Positions 49,329 through 61,000 of a stretch of DNA of 64,000 bases are shown in pieces (position 1 is the stretch's first letter; each line of letters begins with the position of its first letter). A program made the translations under genes and the position numbers. Origin of the DNA: Rhynochetos jubatus (Eukaryota; Chordata; Aves; Eurypygiformes; Rhynochetidae); NCBI GenBank assembly GCA_027574665.1, contig CM050666.1, positions 9,362,001 to 9,426,000 of the forward strand, in the 5' to 3' direction. A model generated the notes under the pieces. That model did not search any database. It saw nothing but the letters and a program-made list of their open reading frames with translations, and was not told the origin of the DNA.

Positions 49329-52300
49329 TCTCAACCTTTTTGATATTTTAGGATAAAAGCTGGAGGACTCTGTTACAAATTCTAGCCAACATCAAAACAC
49401 CTTAAATAATTCAAAGAACACGTTAAAGGGAAGAAACTGAATGTTGCTCTGATGTTCAGTTGATGCAACGCAGAGTATTACCCAAAACAGCACAGCCTGT
49501 TAAGGGAGACAGCAGCCTTGAGCGTTTCAGTTCTTTAGAAAAATGTCAGAACCTGTAAAAATCATAATTTCCAGCAACTTTTTTTTTTTTCCTTCATGAT
49601 ATAAACTCAGTGAGACTGAAATGTAGGTTTCTGACAAGCTGTTAACAAGACAACTTTAGAAATCTGTCTGGAGCTCTCAGGGAGATGGGCTGCCATTTCA
49701 CTGCTTCGAAGAAGTTCATGACATGACAAGCAAAAATCAGGGAACAGAGACCTAAAAACCACGGTGTAATTTTCATTTGCTTCTGTCGTGAAAGAATTCA
49801 AGCAGAAATATTAGAAGGCTGCACAACTAAAAAAAGCCAGCAACTGGAAAATCATTGCTGTGGTTTGACAAGCACATCTTTTATGCTGAAAATGGTTTCT
49901 TTATTATTACACCTATACACAGGAAAGCACTTTTAGGAAAAAAGAGATAATTACAAATTATTCCTTCAGATTACGCAGTATGATCTACAGACGCCTACTT
50001 TCAAGCCAAGTCTAAAAATGACCTCGTTCTTGGGAGAGAGTGACTGACCCATCCTGAAAAAGCTGTAAGAGCCACCAGATTTCTCTCGGTTTCCCACATC
50101 CCTGCCCTTCCCTCTCATAGGAAAGGTAGAAATGTAATTCTGTAACGCAATCTTTTACTGGAGCCTACACAGATGAATGTTGCTACATAAGCATTTATTA
50201 AAGACACCTTGATTAAACCCAGAAAAGTCAGCATCCAATGCCATCTACACAACAGTCTTTGTACCATATTCAAGAGGGGCTTTTGGGCTGGTTTGCCATA
50301 TCACATCTCCTACTTTAGGCTTTAATACACCAGTGTAATGCTTTCCCATAATTTTTTGGATGATTTAATGATGTCTTCTCGAGAATCAATCTATTCTATG
50401 GTTAGAAAAATGTAGATCGACTGATCAATCTGTCTCCCTGCCTATCTAGCTATCTCCACACAATACATATCTTTCGATACATAATCTCTCTCTCTATTTG
50501 GACTCATTCTAAGAATTTAATGGTACGTTGATACAGCTGCCTGGAAGTCAATTTACTGATGGTGATTGACTCATTATATCCATGGTTGTAGGGTTTTGGT
50601 ACCCTTGGGACAGCTGCTTTGGGAAACCCACGGACAGCCAGCTGCATACATACAATCTCATGCTTAATTTCAGCCAAGAAAAAGTGATTGGACAATGCAG
50701 GAGGTCATTTTCACTTGTAACGCCTCTGATTATACCAAGGGGTAAGGTGAATTATGGGCCAAATTTAGCCCAGCATTTGCTAGGATCACACAAATAATGG
50801 AGCTTTTACATGTCTTTCCTATTCCAACCCCTTTCCACATGGCTCGGGTGGTGCAATCCTACAGCCGTGCTTGGGTAATTGAAAGGACAGTGCACGCAGA
50901 GTTGAATGGCTGACACTGCATTTCACCAATTTACGAAATGGAGGAGGCTGACAAGAAAAAAGATGCAGTTTGCTTCTCTTCTGAAGTGCTTACAAGTTCT
51001 TTTCCTTCTCCCCTCGCTTGGGCATTCTGTCACCCGTCACTCATTTTCTTCTCATTACACAGACTCCCTTGGAGACGTTACAGCTTCAGTGCTGTATATG
51101 GGCTTTCACCAGGAGAGACATCCACTGCTTTCTCGTTCCACAGTTTGAAGCTACTGACTAATGCCGTTTGCTTGCAAGAGACATCTTGCCTTGCTGCCTC
51201 CTCTTTACCACGAGCCTCCTGGCTTGCAGTTACCTGGACCGCCCTGCCCCAGCTGCTTTGGTCCCTCACGCTCTCCAGGGAGGAGCAGAAACCAAGAGAG
51301 GATCTGCAGTGACTCACAGTGCAGAGCAACTCTGATTTTGTTTAATGCAAGGATCACTGGACAGGCTATGTCCAACAGAAGAAAAGTGGCTTAAAGCCAT
51401 TATTTACAACAATTAGAGGCTGTTGCAGTTTGAAGGGGGTGGTGGGGGTGGTGGTTATAAGCTTTTCCTAAAATTAAGGAGTTTAGGACTTAATATGGAT
51501 GTAGTCAAAAGCCACTTTAACCATAATGATCTGTCTAGTAATTCCTCACTTACTGTAAACATCAGTTTTCTTCTTCTACTGGGCCTGAAAATCTAGTCTG
51601 TTACTATGCCATGTCCACGTCATTATGGAGTCACCAAAAAGTACTTGGCCACTACAAAATAACAGGATTTGTTGAAGTCCCCCTGCTCTAATGGAAAGCA
51701 TTTAATGATCCTCAGCTCTCTGACTCCACGGTATGTGACTCTGTTTGGAAGTTTCATTTACATATTTATTTAGTGGAGAGCATGCATGGCTGTCTTCCCT
51801 CTGTGCAGAACCATTATTAGCTGCAGGAAGCCGTTCGAGGGGATTGCATCATGGAACTCAGGATGCAAGGCATTTCTTAATACCTTAGTATCCTGCTTAA
51901 TAACAGGCACCATCCAGACCCAGGGTGATGGTTCTGGTTACGAAACTTGCCGTGGTTTGTGACAGTGGATTCACACGAACGATTATTTGATTTCATTTTG
52001 TTATACAGACACATGCACACATTTTTCTCATGCAGCCAACTTCCTTCTTCCTCACTTCTTCCTCTAAGTCCGAGTGGTGCAGCGACAGAAGAACGTACCA
52101 GGCCAGGCATGCAGATGTCCACCTGACAACGTCACAGATTTTTCCATTCAAATGCAAGCTGGAAACGCAAACATTTCTGAACACTCAGAAGCTGGGATTA
52201 ATTTCTGACTCAGAGCTGGCATCATTTAGGTACAAAGGCAAGTCTCCGCTATGCCTGGTAACCACTTATTCAGGATTTGGCAGGATGCGTGTGCTGAAAC

Positions 52301-53849
52301 CAGCTTGAAATCAGCTGCGGTGACAGGCTACACACCTTGAGCATACCTCTATGATGCTACACGTAATATTTTAGCACGCTATTAAGTCAGGAACTTTGGA
52401 CTTGGAAAACAACCTAAAGCACCTACTGTGTTCTCAACGTACATTAATTCAGTTAAAGTACAGTTCATGGTTAATGAATACAGGGAGGCCATGTGAACTG
52501 GCTGCTTCGTTTTGATGAGTGCCTTTAGCCACTAAGAAGGGAAGTCCCTGTTGCCGTCAGGAACAAGCTTTCTGATACTTAGATATAACTAATATCATAA
52601 TTAATATTATTTAATTCCACTGCTATTTAACTCACAGCCAGGTTTATGTTCTTGTGTCTAAAAAATATGAAGCTTACAATAGCTACCATTCCTGTGTCCA
52701 TTGTTGGACATTAAAATTCAAATCTGGTATAAGATTTAGCACAAGAATTGAGACATCTACAGAGGACTCATTCCTCCAAGGAAACTCTCAGAGCATGTGC
52801 TTGTAGATTTCAACTACTGCTTTTAAAAGAAACCTTGAGGGATGGACGGCCCACTCGCTACAGGCAAACTACCCGGGAACAAAGAAATTCACCAAGATAG
52901 AAATAAAAAGATTTAAAATAGGAAAAGTAAAAACACACCTCTCCCCCACCCAAAAATCTCCAGCAAAAGTCATTATCATTAATACAATGCAAATTAAATC
53001 TTTTTTTTCTTTCATTCCATTTAGATCTTAAAAATATTAAAGTAGGTAAGTCGTGGAAGCGAAGGACAAGCATTGCCTAGGGCATACATTTGGGTGTCTT
53101 CAATATAATCTAAGGAATACAGCAGAGGCTGCAAGCTAATCCGATAAGAAAATAACGTAGTTGGTTATTCACTCTTACAGAATTATGCCTTGACAAGGCT
53201 GAATATAAAAGTTTCAAGGCCTATGCCATGAACTGGAAAATACTTCTTAGGACCACTAAACGACAAAACTAAAAATTAAGAAATCTAAAAAGAAATCTTT
53301 TTGATTTCAGGTGAAATTGTAAAGGCTCCCCACTACCTTAGTACACCTGCTACTCTCTTCCAACTCTCCTAGATACTCATTTGTTCTTGTCTGCCCCCAA
53401 AATGTTACGGTTGATGTAAATGCAATGACGGAGCCTCCTACCTCACGGTTCTGCTTTCAGACTGCAAAGGTTGTTGGACCAGCACTGACCTCAAAGATGA
53501 AGACAAGGGCTGGTTAGCTAAACTACCCTGGAACTTTCTGAGCAAGCTCAAGGACGGTTAACCTTTCTGTTGCTGCTGCAGGTTTTTTAATTTGTATTTT
53601 CCTTCCAGGACTGATGTGGAAATGCCCAGTTGTGTGGATAGATGTCCTTTATGAAGAGAAGCTCCAACACAGCAATGTCTGTCCTCGGTAGTGACAGCCC
53701 CCTGTATGGCTAATCCAGATTGGAGCGATTAGAGAAAAAAAGAAAGAGGAAACATCTGAACAGGAGGGGGAATAAGAGAAAAAGAATAGAAGACTGAAGA
53801 GCAAGAATGGAAAAAACAACCTAATGCACTGCAGACCAATAATGAGATG
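49329..53849. other. Non-coding, no gene seen
   Basis: It holds a T run at about 49579-49592, TC-rich and TATC-like low complexity at 50430-50500, and a G-rich 20-mer at 51435-51454 (GGGGG-TGGT repeated). A perfect octamer is at 52987-52994. No gene was recognised. Confidence 0.5.
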
Positions 53850-53960
53850 GGACTACAAATGTTGTCTGTTTGGGAACGAACTCCATCACCTTTAATCAGT
53901 AACCGTTATTAGCACGACAATAGGACTGCTAATAATTAGATGGAACAAATTACTCTGTAT
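53850..53960. promoter_or_regulatory. Candidate enhancer-like element with TAAT cores
   Basis: cctttaatcagtaacc (from about 53889), gttattagc and the near-palindrome CTAATAATTAG (53929-53939) fall within 55 bp. Dense homeodomain-type cores in repeat-free sequence suggest a developmental enhancer. Unverified. Confidence 0.35.
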
Positions 53961-54479
53961 TTGTCAGGGAGCGGGAGAACACTGAATTACAGAAACTTTT
54001 TGTTTTCCGGTAGATTATTATGAACAAAGGTGAATGTGAAATCTGCTTGAAAAAGCAGAAGATACCTTGACCATGCTGTTTTAACTCCTCTCAGTTGGTG
54101 TGCACTGGCACTACGGAGTAAACATGCCTTCCTGCTCCAACCGGGGGTGCGGCACAGCCAGTAGTTCTTTCACTTGTGAGGTTTGCTGCATCAGCTGTGA
54201 TACACCAACATCTCACGCGTGGTTTGCAGCCACGTGCAGCAACAAGATGCATAAATAGCAACTCATGATAATGCTATTCTTAGTATGTCTCACTACGGCA
54301 CATATAATAGCAAGAGGGGTTTTCATGGACTGCAGAGTAACTGGGTGTCTTTAAATACCCTTTAAAGCCTTCTCATGGAGCTGGAGTGTGGGAAGGTTCT
54401 CCTCAGCATTTATGCAAAGTACTTGAACAGATAACTGAAAGCTCAAGAGCTTCTGGCCAGCTTTTAGCAGCATGGGTCA

Positions 54480-54720
54480 AGAATGACAGGGTCTCAGGCT
54501 AATCAATGTACATTACATCGAATTTATTTTAAATTCACACCTAACACACTTCTGTTTATGAAGCAGAAATAGCATTCAAAACAAACCACTTTGTTAGCTC
54601 AGCTGGCTAATGAAAAATGGCCACAATTACAAAAACGAATCTTTGTTTTCAATTTTCAGTAAGCAGAGCTTTAAAAGATCAAGCTGCTCTTGAAAGCATG
54701 CGAGTATTTTTTCCTAAAAA
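54480..54720. other. Candidate conserved non-coding block with SOX-type sites
   Basis: Contains ggctaatcaatgtacattac, ctggctaatgaaaaatgg, ACAAT (54623-54627) and CTTTGTT (54641-54647). Complex AT-rich sequence without repeats. Confidence 0.3.
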
Positions 54721-55219
54721 AGGAAAGAAAGAAATCCTTCCTAGCAACAGCAATTATGATACTTTCATGTCAAATGAATTATATTACTGAAAATAAATCT
54801 TTGTAAGATGCACAAGAGGGTTATCTGGCTCCAGTCAGACTTATGCATTACTGGTTTTATATGTTGTACTCTACTTGATTAATATAGGTAATCAAATTAT
54901 ATTGCCTTCCACTGTGCTCTCAAATTCAAGGCTATAATGTTTTCAATGACAAAGTTCATAGAGTTGTATAAAAATGTACCTCATGCTGTACCAGCCCTTT
55001 ATTGCTGTAGTAAAACACCATTTCCAATTTAGTAATAAGTGATATAAAACAGAGTGTCTTGATTGGCAGGGTCGTATTCATTATGCAGTGCCCTACGACA
55101 CAGCGCAGTTCAGAATGGAAATGTAAGGACAGAATCTACCACAGCCTCTGATGTTGATACTTCAGGGGACAAGATTATTCCTTTCTCGTGAGTTGTCCAA
55201 AGGAAGGACAAGGAATCGG

Positions 55220-55256
55220 ACACATACACATGCAGACATATTATACACACACATGT
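55220..55256. repeat. Imperfect CA-rich simple repeat
   Basis: Interrupted CA/TACA units (cacatacacatgcagaca, then tatacacacacatgtgtgg). Low complexity only. Confidence 0.6.
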
Positions 55257-55429
55257 GTGGATGGAAGGGAGAAAGGGGCAGGAAGAGACTCATCATAACA
55301 TGCTACTACTCCGTACAGGTTCTCCTGCACTGGAGCCAATCCTACACTACTGCTGCCCACCGGGAACAGGAAATGAAATGAGAAAATAACAGAGCAAGCT
55401 CGACAGTCTGGAGAGCAGCAAACACTGGA

Positions 55430-55500
55430 GAGCTCTGTCTGGCTCTGCCACTGGCCGGACTTGTGACCAGAAGGAAAATGTCAGGGCTTTGCAATTCTGA
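55430..55500 (+). mobile_element. Possible MIR-like SINE fragment
   Basis: ctggctctgccactgg followed by acttgtgaccagaagg follows the MIR central part (ccggctctgccacttactagctgtgtgacc). Flanks are not recognisable. Confidence 0.4.
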
Positions 55501-57740
55501 GGGTTGAACCTGAGGTGCCTTAATGAAGTTGTGTTATCAAGTGCTCTTCACTTGATGAACATCAGGATTCTCTAAAGAGCTGTTAATTAGACTGCTAAAA
55601 CTGGTAAAATCTTACGTTTGCAGCTACCTTTGAATATGTAAATCGCAACCCTCACCTTCCTTCTCTTCCTTTCTGTACATCAGGAATAGCATTTACCATA
55701 TCCATAAACCACTGAACCAACCAATGAGCGTTCTGTAGAGGCAAGTACTCTGGTGAGCCTTGTCATCACTACGAACACTCTCTAGAAGAGCAAGAATTAT
55801 AAAGCCATTTTCTGTGGAGCTAGACGGCAGAGATACTGTTAGCTGGTATCTTTTCTAAGCATGTATGTTGAACAAATGATATGATCAGGAAAGACAACTC
55901 TTGGACTCAGGAATTAGTAATGTTATCTTAGTTTTGTTTCCTTGGCAACTTGACCTTTCATAATTTGCCCAAAGGCAAAATATGGGCAGCATATCCCTTT
56001 CAAATCATACCTCAATAATCTCGTGATTAAAAGCATCACCAGAATGTGGCCTTGCTGTAAGATAGAGAATTAACGACTCTCTACTAAATGATCCACTGAT
56101 GTTGAATCTAATTTAAGTAGCCTTGCAAGAATATTTAACACTTAATGATAGGCTCTGTATTAGAGTAGGTTTAATCTAGGATACAGCCACAGATGTCATA
56201 AGAAGGAATTAATCAGCATTGCTTCCACTAAAACAGAAATGCAAAATTGCTGAACAGAATGTATTAGAAACAGATTAAAGAACTGGGACTTAAACATAAA
56301 AGAAACAGAGCTGATGCCACCCTCAGAGAGCTAATTTGAAATACAGGAAAACTTAATTTGCCTTTAACTGAAGAATTGGGGTGTTTGAAGTTACTAAAGA
56401 GAAGCTTGCATTATCAAGAAGGAAAGAAAGGCAGATAGTCTTTTCCCTCATCAATTAAAAATGAAAGCCCAACCCAAATATTAATGCCTGCCTCAAAATC
56501 CCAACAACATGAAGTTATTGATGCTCCAGGGACTACTGCTGCATCCTACATGAAGCTCTATACTCAGTGAAGTGCTGGGGAAGTTTCAGTGATTTGGAAA
56601 ACTCCTGGCCAATTCAGGTAAGCTACCTTTCAGAAAAGCAAATCTTGGAAACAGGGAAATAGAGCCTACGGTTATTGAAACGGCTGCAGTTGGAGAAAAT
56701 ACGAAATATGATGTTTATAAATTCACTCTGAACTCCCTACAGAGAGAGGGCTTGCCCATCCAATGGTTTGTGTAAAGATCTACATCTCAATTACTCATCG
56801 TTGCTTCAGACAATTTATCATCTCCCCTATTATTTGAGTACTTCATGCTGTCCACAGGGTTTACACTGCCCAGTCTCCTTCGTTAACAAAACATGTTGGA
56901 GCATAAAGCCAGAGGGGACCACAGACCGTCAGCTGAGAGCCTCTATATGGCACAGGTCATTAAACTTCAACCAGCAACTCTCCATTCTTCACTGGAAGAT
57001 ACTGAGAGCAACCCCCCTAATCCTACGAATCCTCAGAAGCACATGTCACGGATTAAATACTGCATTCTTAAAATTTTTGAGTTACAGTTAACGTTCTTGG
57101 TAATGGTGACAACCTAAGTTTAGCACAATTATATTTCTGCTGAAAACATCTAGGATTGTGCTGAATACCCCAATGGCCTGATTCAACTAGTGCACTCCTG
57201 ATTTACTACCACTGCTATTAAAAAGGGTTTTGACTGGGTTGAGTGGCTCTTCCTTGAAAAATTACAAAACAATCTAGCTTTGGTCCCAATTTTTGTTGAT
57301 AGCCTAATAGAACATACAAATCATCTCCATGCTTGTTCCCAAATTAATGAAAAACTTACATAAAGCTTTGATCTTGATGGAAGAATCCATCAAGACTTCC
57401 CATTTGTCTCCCTAATTACTTGCTTTGATGCTCAGGGCTTGCAATCACTGCATAAGTTAATGTCCTGAGGTTGCCATAGCTACCATTAGTGAAGCAGAAC
57501 GAGCCATTGCTCTGCACATAAGCCACCTTTGCTAGATGTTTGCTGCTTTACCCTGGCTGTTCCTCCGCCAGCAATGGTATAAAGGTACTCCTGCACTGCA
57601 CCAGAAGTTAATAAACCAGTTCCTATTAACTTTACTACCAATGTTACTGATAACATCCACTTTATCTTTCTCCCTGCTGCTCATGCACTGGAGGTTTTGA
57701 AAACAGTGGTTAGAAGACAAGAGTGCAAGCAAGGACCGTG
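55501..57740. other. Non-coding, no gene seen
   Basis: AT-rich sequence; short frames only, with nothing recognised. Confidence 0.5.
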
Positions 57741-57822
57741 TTTACTTCCTAGCTTGAGCAACAATTTGCTGTGTGACTCTGTGGTGTGATTTTCTTGACT
57801 TCAAGGATAGCAACGATGCATC
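57741..57822 (+). mobile_element. Possible MIR-like SINE fragment
   Basis: The string ttgctgtgtgactctgtgg followed by a T-rich stretch and aaggatagcaac resembles MIR (tagctgtgtgacc…). It lies directly upstream of a CR1 tail. Weak. Confidence 0.35.
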
Positions 57823-57877
57823 TTTCATCACACAGTCCTGTTTTGAAAACATGCTGCTAAGAGCTGATGAAGAATAT

Positions 57878-58042
57878 GGTTGCCCAGAGAAGCTGTGGGT
57901 GCCCCATCCCTGGCAGTGCCCAAGGCCAGGCTGGATGAGGCTTGGAGCAACCTGGGCTAGTGGAGGGTGTCCCTGCCCATGGCAGGGGGTTGGAACTGGA
58001 TGGTCTTTAAGGTCCCTTCCAACCCAAACCATTCTATGATAA
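57878..58042 (+). mobile_element. CR1 LINE 3'-end fragment
   Basis: ggttgcccagagaagctgtg, ccaaggccaggctggatgag, ttggagcaacctgggctagt and aaggtcccttccaaccc, ending ccattctatgat, are in typical CR1 order. It is 5'-truncated to about 165 bp and appears less decayed than the other small tails, so may be younger. Confidence 0.93.
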
Positions 58043-61000
58043 TATGTGTAATAATAGTCACTTTTCATGAAAAATTTGCTTACAGTGAGTTCGCTCTATT
58101 TCTACAACTTTCTGGTTAGCTAAGAACCTTTCATTAAACCTCTACACTTCTCCTTTTTTAATAAAGGACACTGAACAAGTAATGATGCATAATACTTCAA
58201 CATTACTAGTAATTGCTCATTGAAAATAAGAAATGAGAAATCACTTTCTTTTTTGCTTATCTGATGACCTCTAAGGACAATGACGTGCATGATAAATGCA
58301 CCGTGTGGTATATTCCCCCATTTACGGTATTGATCTGATTTAATGCAATGTCAAGGAATGCAGTACTAAGCCATTAAATGCCAACAAAAAGTGTCTTTTG
58401 CTCTGCAGTGTAAGTGCATTTGTAACTTCAGTCCACACACAAGTTTTTGTACTTTCTGCAATTAGTTCACTGAAGTTTACAGCACAATCTGTTCTCAGGA
58501 GTTTTTAATCCTAAAAAAGATGACAAGCAAATGAAATATCTGAGCGGGAACCATCATCCTAACATATAAAAATAACTAACCAAGGTTGACTAAAAAATTC
58601 CTACAGCAACAACACAGTACTACTTATTTTGGTTATTAGGAAGATGTATCACTTTAATATTCTGTTCGTGCCAAAGTTTTATGCATTCGTTTAAGTGTAC
58701 GAACTACAAATCTTTTTTGTTCCGAATACAGTATTTTCCTCTGGGAGGTAGAGTACATGGTAAGTAGGGAAAGTTAACATGTAATTAGCATGGTAACGTA
58801 TAAGCAAATTACATCATGCTAGAGTTAACAGAGGTTCAGATCAGAAATAATGCTCTGAGCCCAGCCAGCATGAATTACAAGTTTCTGTAACGCTCCATAA
58901 CCTGAAAAGCTGCAGGATCCTGAAGCACCTACCAAACAACCTGGCACCTCAGATGCTCTACTGCTCACTACCGCCCGATGGTGTTTAACACTGCCCCACA
59001 AGGGTCTGCCTCAGCTTGGAAATCACTCGGGCACAGCTTCTGCAATGAGCTGTAGGTGGTGGGAAACGATGGAGCTCCCATCCCAGAGGACCAGGTTCTG
59101 AATCTTTACCTGCAGTGTGTGAGCACGACACTTCAGTAGATGCTCTCTTGCTAATTTTCCTAACGATTAAATTTCATTATTTTCCTCAAGGAGTGACTAT
59201 TAAAATTAAACCTACTGTGGTTTTATTTTTAGTAGATCCTCTAGTTAGGTCACGCCTGACAAGATGTGAATCAGAACCCTTGCACTAGCAACAGGGTCGC
59301 GTTTGTAACAGACGGCCCTAGCACAGTGCTAATGCGCCCGTTACATGACCCACTATTGGTATCCCAACAACTTCTTACTATTTTGTTTAGAAACAAATAG
59401 CAAGAAGAGGGAGGGAGATTCCAAATTAATTAAATGGGCTCAGTGAAGAAGAAGAATCCATTTTGGCATGAACACTACACTTTTTTTTTTTTTAATTAAA
59501 CCAATACTACATGCTATTTAGCAACTCCAGAACCTACATAATGACAGAAAACAGCTAAGTGAATCAACAATCAGAGTAAGCGGAAATCAGAGAAAACGGA
59601 TTAGGGCAATCATCACTGGACAATCCATAGAAATCAGGATAGTCATTTTTCATATGACTAATGATAGCACCAAATGTTGAAGACAATGAAGAAAAGGAGT
59701 AGGAGCTATTATTAGACAAATGCCTTTCTTCTGAAGAACACAAAGCTGAAGAGCTTGGATTCATCTCTCACATACTACGGCCCACAATATGACAGGTTGT
59801 AATGCACAGCACATGAGAGAGAATACATAAGCCAACATAAAATTCAGCATGATTAATATATGATTAGTTCACGTTTGTACAATGCTTTGAAGATGTGAAG
59901 TGCTAATTAGAATTTCTGGATTAGGCTGGTTGATGCCCCAATGCAATCCAGATCAGTAAATAAAAAACTGTGTGGAGGTTTAAACTAACTGCCCAAAGAC
60001 TGGAGAACCCACGAGACACTACGAAATGCTTCAAATTTCAAGTGGATAAACAAATGTATAAAAGAGAGAGGGGAGAATTCAATGCCCCAGTGAAGGTATT
60101 TAAGACAGACAGATGAAGATATTTTAGACATAAAGATATAGCTGGTAATTATTTGAAAAACACTGGTTCACCTCCCTCTGCTATCACCAGAAACACTCGC
60201 ATCGACTCATGAGATACAGAGATGTTTCAGCTCAGGAACCTGTAAATATTTGCTGAACCAAAACCTTAAAATCGAATGACCTTAGTGGAACACAAACAAA
60301 TATCTTCCCAAGAGTACTTCCGCAGTAATGAGGATGAAAAAAATATTTAGTTTGACATGTCCAAGGGAAAAAAAAAGATGTAGCCTCAGACTGGAGAGTG
60401 GGAAAATGAGAAAAATTGAAAATTCTTCTCTAGCTTTCAGCACAGATTTTGAAACTGGACTTCAGGATGAGGGAAAAGAATGAAACCTGCAGCAGATGAA
60501 CAATATGTGGCTCACAGCATCTGATTGTATTTTTTAATAGAGAGCAGAATACATAAAATAATTTACAGCAAAAAGGCCATCCCAATACATCGCTCTCATG
60601 GGCCCAACGCACAGCCCGGGATCAAAACCGAATGCCATCCAGCTGAGGGGTGTTGACTCTGCTACTGATCTGGCCTTTTCCTGCTTAATTAAAGCTACCA
60701 AACACTTGAGCTGGAAAACTGTAATCCCCATTAAAGTGTCATGTTAGCGGTAGGTGATCAGACCTTTCAAGCTACACTAGGTAATTAGGCTAGCAGGAAC
60801 CATGTGTAGTATTAATGCGACCATAGGAAAACCACAAACGTGCAGTCAGGAGATGCGCTGGTGCACAAGCTGGTCACCAGCTAAGGACTACCAGGACTAG
60901 CAGTTTCAGCTCCAGCCATGTCTGAATGGAGACAAAAGGCCCAGCAGTTGGCCGTGCCCAGTGCCACGCGGAAAGACGTGGGGCTCTAATTCCGAGTACT

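Noticed and set aside
49160-49330. Very long pyrimidine tract plus AG on minus, like a splice acceptor
   Set aside because: All three frames after it reach a stop and no consensus donor precedes them; a purine-rich repeat is the simpler explanation.
57742-58068. 108-codon frame on minus and 88-codon frame on plus
   Set aside because: Both run through the CR1 3' end; translated transposon sequence.
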